Shown here: in pieces, positions 2,972 to 6,066 of the stretch
Layout of the letters: each line of letters starts with the position of its first letter
Position numbering within the stretch: position 1 is the first letter of the stretch
Assembly (NCBI GenBank): GCA_018663815.1
Contig: JABJPQ010000288.1
Coordinates: forward strand, 1 to 6,066
Direction of reading: 5' to 3'
Source: Halobacteriovoraceae bacterium
GTDB lineage: Bacteria > Bdellovibrionota > Bacteriovoracia > Bacteriovoracales > Bacteriovoracaceae
Length of the DNA stretch: 6,066 nucleotides
Notes under the pieces: generated by a model
Seen by the model: only the letters and a program-made list of their open reading frames with translations
Databases searched by the model: none
Told to the model about the DNA's origin: nothing
Program-made: the position numbers and the translations under genes

Positions 2972-5674
2972 TTAATAAGAAACAATAATTTGCCCATCTG
3001 ATCCATCTAATAATCCACACGCATTACCTTTAACAGACGTTCCACCAACAGCTGCTCCAGCTGCTTCTCCCGAATTTGCCGGAGTTCTATTCGTTCCCAT
3101 AGTCGTTGTATCACCTGTACAAGCACCACCACCACCACCGCCACCAGTAGTTTCTGCTGATCCATTTGCTCCGTTTCCGCCACAACCTTCTCCACCTTGA
3201 AGATTATGCGGGGATTCTTTATCTGCACCACCACCACCGCCACCACCGGCAATAGCATATTCAACTGATTCTGCGAAGTTTGTAAATCGAGTAGCACCAC
3301 CACCACCGCCACCGGTAGTTGATTCACCACCACCGCCACCGCCGCCGCCATAAGCACCGTCTCCACCGTCTCCAGCACCACTGGCTCCAGATCCACCTGT
3401 ACCGCCAGTTCCACCACCAGCTCCAGCGGATCCATTAGCTCCTGTAGCACCACCATTTCCACCGGCATACGCACCAGCGCCCCCCGTAGCGCCACAACCT
3501 GCTGCAAGTCCACCAAGTCCAATTTTTGTTTTAAATTGATCACCAGGAGTTACTGCAAGTGCAACTACTGCGTAACCACCAGCCCCACCTTGACCACCCT
3601 CACCACCATCTTCAGGTGCTGGTGATCCTCCGCCTCCAGCTCCCCAAACTTTAGCAGTTATGGAGTAACAATCAGCTGGAACGGTAAAGGTTCCATCAGC
3701 AGTTATTGTGGTTGTTCCGTGTGAACAGCTGTCTACAACAATAGTTAAAGCAAAAGCTTGAGTTCCTTCTGCGGCAGCAGCTGAGAGAGCATCCTCAACA
3801 GAAATACTAAAGCTATCTGCAGTTGTGTCTCCAGCGGTATGTTCATAAGTAATAAGACTATTATCGACATCATCTTGAGTGAAAGTATCCGTTGCACTCA
3901 TTATCGTTCCATTATTTTTTAAATTTCCTTGTGTTGGCGCAACTTCTAAGGTGAAGGTTACATCTGTTGCTGTATGATCCACATCAGTCGCATCTAGTTC
4001 AGTGTTCACGATAGTAACCGTTTGAGCTTGAGTTAATGATTTTCCTGTATAAAGAGCTAAACTTGGTGCATCGTTAACGCTATCTATAGTTAAACTTGCT
4101 GTAGCTGTATTTGAAGCTTGAGCACCTGCAGTTACAGTATATCCAAAGCTAGCCACACCATTATAATTTGCAGTACCAGTAACTCCAACTGTACAAGCAC
4201 CAGCACCATCACATGCACATGCAGATGATACAGTAATATTGGTTAAAGCTGATAAAGTACAAATAGTTGCTAAGTCAGTCTCAGCATCTGTGTAGCTTAG
4301 AGAAATAATACTTTCAATATCTTCATTAAAATTAGCAGGAGTTATATCTGCGGCCACAGGAGCGTCAGCAACAGAGTTTATAGTAAGAGTTGCACTGGCC
4401 GTATTAGAAGCAGCACCGTTAGCTGTTACTGTATAATCAAATCCAGCAGCTCCATAATAATTACTTGAACCTGTCACACCAACAGTACAAACACCTGAAC
4501 CATTACATGAACATGCGCCAGACTCTGTTATATTACTAAGGTTCGATACACTACAAGCAGTTGCTTTATCAGAGTCAGCATCGGTATAGCTTAAAGTGAT
4601 TATGCTTTGGATATCTTCATCAAATGCGGCTGGAGTTATATTAGCAGCAACCGGAGCATATTCAACGGCATTAATCGTTAAGCTTGCGGTTACAGAATTA
4701 GACGCTTGACCACCAGCAATGACAGTGTAGGCAAAACTAGCTGCACCATTGTAAGCTAATGTCCCAGTCACACCTACAGTACATGCACCAGCACCATCAC
4801 AAGAGCATGCTGATGTTTCTGTAATATCTGTTAAAGCAGTTAGACTACAATTAGTGGCCAAATCTGAATCAGCATCGGTGTAGCTTAAAGTTATAATACT
4901 TTGGGTATCTTCATTAAAAGCTGCAGGTGAAATCGCCGAAGCGACTGGCGCAATACTAGAATCTACAATAGATAAAGTAGCAGCTGAAACATTTGAAACA
5001 ACACTATTTGCTGTAATGGTATAATCAAAACCTGCTGCTCCTGTATAATTAAAAGTGCTTGTTACCCCAACAGTACAAACCCCTGAACCATCACATGCAC
5101 ATGCAGATGATTCTGTTATATTACTTAGATTTGAAACACTACAAACAGTCGCTAAGTCAGAATCTACATCTGAGTAACTTAAAGTGATAATGCTTTCAGC
5201 ATTCTTAATAAATGGAGCTGGTGATATCGCTACAGAAACAGGAACATCATCAACAGAGTCTATATTTAAATTTGCAGCTACGGCCGCAGACGTACTAGAG
5301 TTTGCGCTTACTGTATAATCAAAACTTGCTGCGCCAAAGTAATGGCTACTTCCTGTAACACCAACAGTACAAACACCTGCACCATCGCATGAACATGCAC
5401 TTGTTTCTGAAATATTTAAAGGACTTGAAATCGCACAAGCAGTGGCTAAGTCTGAATCTGCATCTGTATAACTCAGAGTAATTATTTCTTCTGAATCTTC
5501 ATTAAAACTTGCAGGGCTAATCGTAACAGCAATCGGTGCTGAATCAGAAGCATCTGGAACAGCGACACTATCAGTAGGGACTATCGAAGAAGTTTTAAAC
5601 AAATCTCCTCCACTTTCCTCTCCTCCACAAGAGATGAACAATAAAAGACATAAAAAGAAAGTTATATTCTTCAA
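2972..5674 (-). CDS. Large repeat lipoprotein with Cys-rich tandem repeats and a polyglycine C-terminal domain
   Basis: The 900-residue product starts with a short lipoprotein signal (hydrophobic 4-15, then ISC with lipidated Cys16), so it should be exported and lipid-anchored. Residues 47-535 hold five tandem repeats of 97-98 residues. Each has SYTDADSD-like acidic residues suited to calcium binding, a C-X13-C-X-C-X5-C pattern, and an F-x-YT strand, resembling cadherin-like 'tandem-95' repeats. Residues 536-648 look like a CSPG/Cadherin_3 repeat (FTQDDVDNSLITYEH, then DSFSISVED). From 650 a strand (FTVPADCYSITAKVWGAGGG) opens a Gly-rich domain with Gly runs at 776-783, 788-793, 810-816 and 844-850, closing with GQIIVSY. 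Similar Gly-rich modules occur in tail-fibre-like adhesins, where glycine helices pack in sandwiches. The start is TTG: GGGAG lies six bases upstream, an in-frame TAG lies three codons before the TTG, and the signal peptide begins there. The role is probably surface adhesion or envelope structure, by inference. No clear terminator follows. Confidence 0.9.
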   Translation of the reverse strand: MKNITFFLCLLLFISCGGEESGGDLFKTSSIVPTDSVAVPDASDSAPIAVTISPASFNEDSEEIITLSYTDADSDLATACAISSPLNISETSACSCDGAGVCTVGVTGSSHYFGAASFDYTVSANSSTSAAVAANLNIDSVDDVPVSVAISPAPFIKNAESIITLSYSDVDSDLATVCSVSNLSNITESSACACDGSGVCTVGVTSTFNYTGAAGFDYTITANSVVSNVSAATLSIVDSSIAPVASAISPAAFNEDTQSIITLSYTDADSDLATNCSLTALTDITETSACSCDGAGACTVGVTGTLAYNGAASFAYTVIAGGQASNSVTASLTINAVEYAPVAANITPAAFDEDIQSIITLSYTDADSDKATACSVSNLSNITESGACSCNGSGVCTVGVTGSSNYYGAAGFDYTVTANGAASNTASATLTINSVADAPVAADITPANFNEDIESIISLSYTDAETDLATICTLSALTNITVSSACACDGAGACTVGVTGTANYNGVASFGYTVTAGAQASNTATASLTIDSVNDAPSLALYTGKSLTQAQTVTIVNTELDATDVDHTATDVTFTLEVAPTQGNLKNNGTIMSATDTFTQDDVDNSLITYEHTAGDTTADSFSISVEDALSAAAAEGTQAFALTIVVDSCSHGTTTITADGTFTVPADCYSITAKVWGAGGGGSPAPEDGGEGGQGGAGGYAVVALAVTPGDQFKTKIGLGGLAAGCGATGGAGAYAGGNGGATGANGSAGAGGGTGGTGGSGASGAGDGGDGAYGGGGGGGGESTTGGGGGGATRFTNFAESVEYAIAGGGGGGGADKESPHNLQGGEGCGGNGANGSAETTGGGGGGGACTGDTTTMGTNRTPANSGEAAGAAVGGTSVKGNACGLLDGSDGQIIVSY
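3125..3649 (-). repeat. Glycine-codon simple-sequence tract
   Basis: This stretch encodes residues 676-850 of the lipoprotein and is built largely of GGN codons, seen on the plus strand as runs of CCA and CCG triplets. The purest runs are 3125-3145, 3227-3247, 3296-3313 and 3326-3349. GGT, GGC and GGA are mixed, so the runs are not perfect microsatellites. Local GC is clearly above the rest of the window because of glycine codons. Length changes here would be in whole codons if slippage acts on the triplet unit. Confidence 0.85.
4070..5536 (-). repeat. Five tandem 291-294-bp coding repeats
   Basis: In reading order the units are 5536-5246 (97 codons), 5245-4952, 4951-4658, 4657-4364 and 4363-4070 (98 codons each). 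They encode the Cys-containing cadherin-like repeats of the lipoprotein. Units 2 and 4 resemble each other most in their central part, as do units 3 and 5. For example, the 14-base string at 4524-4537 recurs exactly 588 bases away at 5112-5125. This points to duplication of a two-unit block. Confidence 0.9.
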
Positions 5675-5716
5675 GTGCTCTCCCTATCAAACGTTCTACA
5701 AATCAACACTTAATTC

Positions 5717-5722
5717 ATTATA
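5717..5722 (-). promoter_or_regulatory. Candidate proximal -10 element for the lipoprotein gene
   Basis: A perfect TATAAT on the minus strand would place the transcription start near 5710 and give a leader of about 36 bases before the TTG codon. No recognisable -35 hexamer or TGn extension lies at the proper distance, so it is plausible but unproven. Confidence 0.4.
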
Positions 5723-5811
5723 ATCGAGAACCATGGATTTTTAGGAAAATATTTAGCATTAGAAATAATGGCTGTAAAAACAACAATTTAGATGTTTAAA
5801 TAAAAAAAGAG

Positions 5812-5840
5812 AATAAATAAATTTCATCTACTTTTGTCAA
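5812..5840 (-). promoter_or_regulatory. Candidate distal sigma-70 promoter for the lipoprotein gene
   Basis: A perfect TTGACA (5840-5835) is followed after 17 bases by TTTATT (5817-5812), which matches 4/6 of the -10 consensus. The start would be near 5805, giving a leader of roughly 130 AT-rich bases. The -35 overlaps the T-run of the weak hairpin just upstream. AT-rich gaps give such matches by chance. Confidence 0.35.
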
Positions 5841-5861
5841 AAAAGAGCAATTATTATTGGC
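5839..5861 (-). terminator. Weak candidate terminator for the right-edge gene
   Basis: On the minus strand GCCAAT and ATTGC (5861-5856 and 5851-5847) can form five base pairs with one bulge and a four-base loop, followed by TC and TTTTTT. The stem is short and AT-rich. It lies about 70 bases past the stop of the partial gene at the right edge. Confidence 0.25.
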
Positions 5862-5927
5862 ATCAGTAGGTATTTACAATCAAATATTTTATAAGGGGAA
5901 GAAAAACTAAAATCAACGATCTCTTTT

Positions 5928-6066
5928 TTAATGTTTAGAATCCTCTACCATAAGCCCTAGGTGTTTGTGAACTTCACCTAAGCCGTTAATAGTAAATTCC
6001 ATATTTCTTTCTCTATAATTAAAGAACCCATTAATTTCTAATTTAACTTTAATTTTAATAGAAGCA
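5928..6066 (-). CDS. 3' end of an unidentified gene running off the right edge
   Basis: The minus strand is open from the window edge (first complete codon at 6065) to TAA at 5930-5928, giving 45 residues. It begins with an alternating basic-hydrophobic strand (SIKIKVKLEINGFF), then reads EFTINGLGEVHKHLGLMVED and ends SKH. The residue mix is protein-like, and the frame stays open through AT-rich sequence where stops are frequent. The same direction as the lipoprotein and a 253-base gap suggest a separate transcription unit. I do not recognise a family and cannot exclude a chance open frame. An internal ATG near 6002 has no convincing ribosome-binding site that I can see. Confidence 0.5.
   Translation of the reverse strand, partial: ASIKIKVKLEINGFFNYRERNMEFTINGLGEVHKHLGLMVEDSKH

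Noticed and set aside
3125..3349. CCA/CCG triplet runs as a CRISPR-like or noncoding repeat array
   Set aside because: The runs are uneven, have no spacers, and stay in frame as glycine codons within a long open reading frame.
3007..3543. 178-codon alternative open frame on the minus strand
   Set aside because: It is a shifted reading of the GGN-rich tract of the lipoprotein. Shifted GGN codons read as Val, Leu and Ala runs and rarely produce stops, which explains its length.

Overview
The window is low-GC bacterial chromosome, except for a GC-richer glycine-codon tract around 3125-3650. Adjacent genes for a PF09936-type SPOUT RNA methyltransferase, ribosomal protein L19 (rplS), RNase HII (rnhB) and a YraN-like protein match an order I associate with the former Deltaproteobacteria and Bdellovibrionota. 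The low GC and the large secreted Cys- and Gly-rich lipoprotein suggest a Bacteriovorax/Halobacteriovorax-like predatory bacterium. This placement is inference, not proof.

Layout, left to right. At 1-324 (+) is the 3' part of a STAS-domain gene. It converges on a leftward run, and its stop codon overlaps that of the last leftward gene. Its probable terminator lies inside that gene's coding end. The leftward run, read from its 5' end, is the RNA methyltransferase (2828-2265), rplS (2194-1826), a strong intrinsic terminator, rnhB (1772-1107), a YraN-like gene (1177-833, overlapping rnhB by 71 bases) and a small secreted or membrane protein (812-321). The first four are translation or nucleic-acid maintenance genes. 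The last is of unknown function.

Upstream of the methyltransferase, where trmD would often be found, there is instead a 143-base gap and then a 900-codon leftward gene (5674-2972) that starts with TTG. It encodes a lipoprotein with five tandem repeats of about 98 residues, each with the same four cysteines, then one cadherin/CSPG-like repeat and a glycine-rich C-terminal domain with runs of 6-8 glycines. It looks like a cell-surface or adhesion protein. A 253-base AT-rich gap with candidate promoters separates it from the 3' end of another leftward open frame that runs off the right edge.

I see no tRNA, rRNA, CRISPR array, insertion sequence or phage integration signature. Most of the window is ordinary housekeeping sequence. 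The least ordinary parts are the lipoprotein's repeat architecture, the two terminators in unusual positions, and the possible folded leader of rplS.
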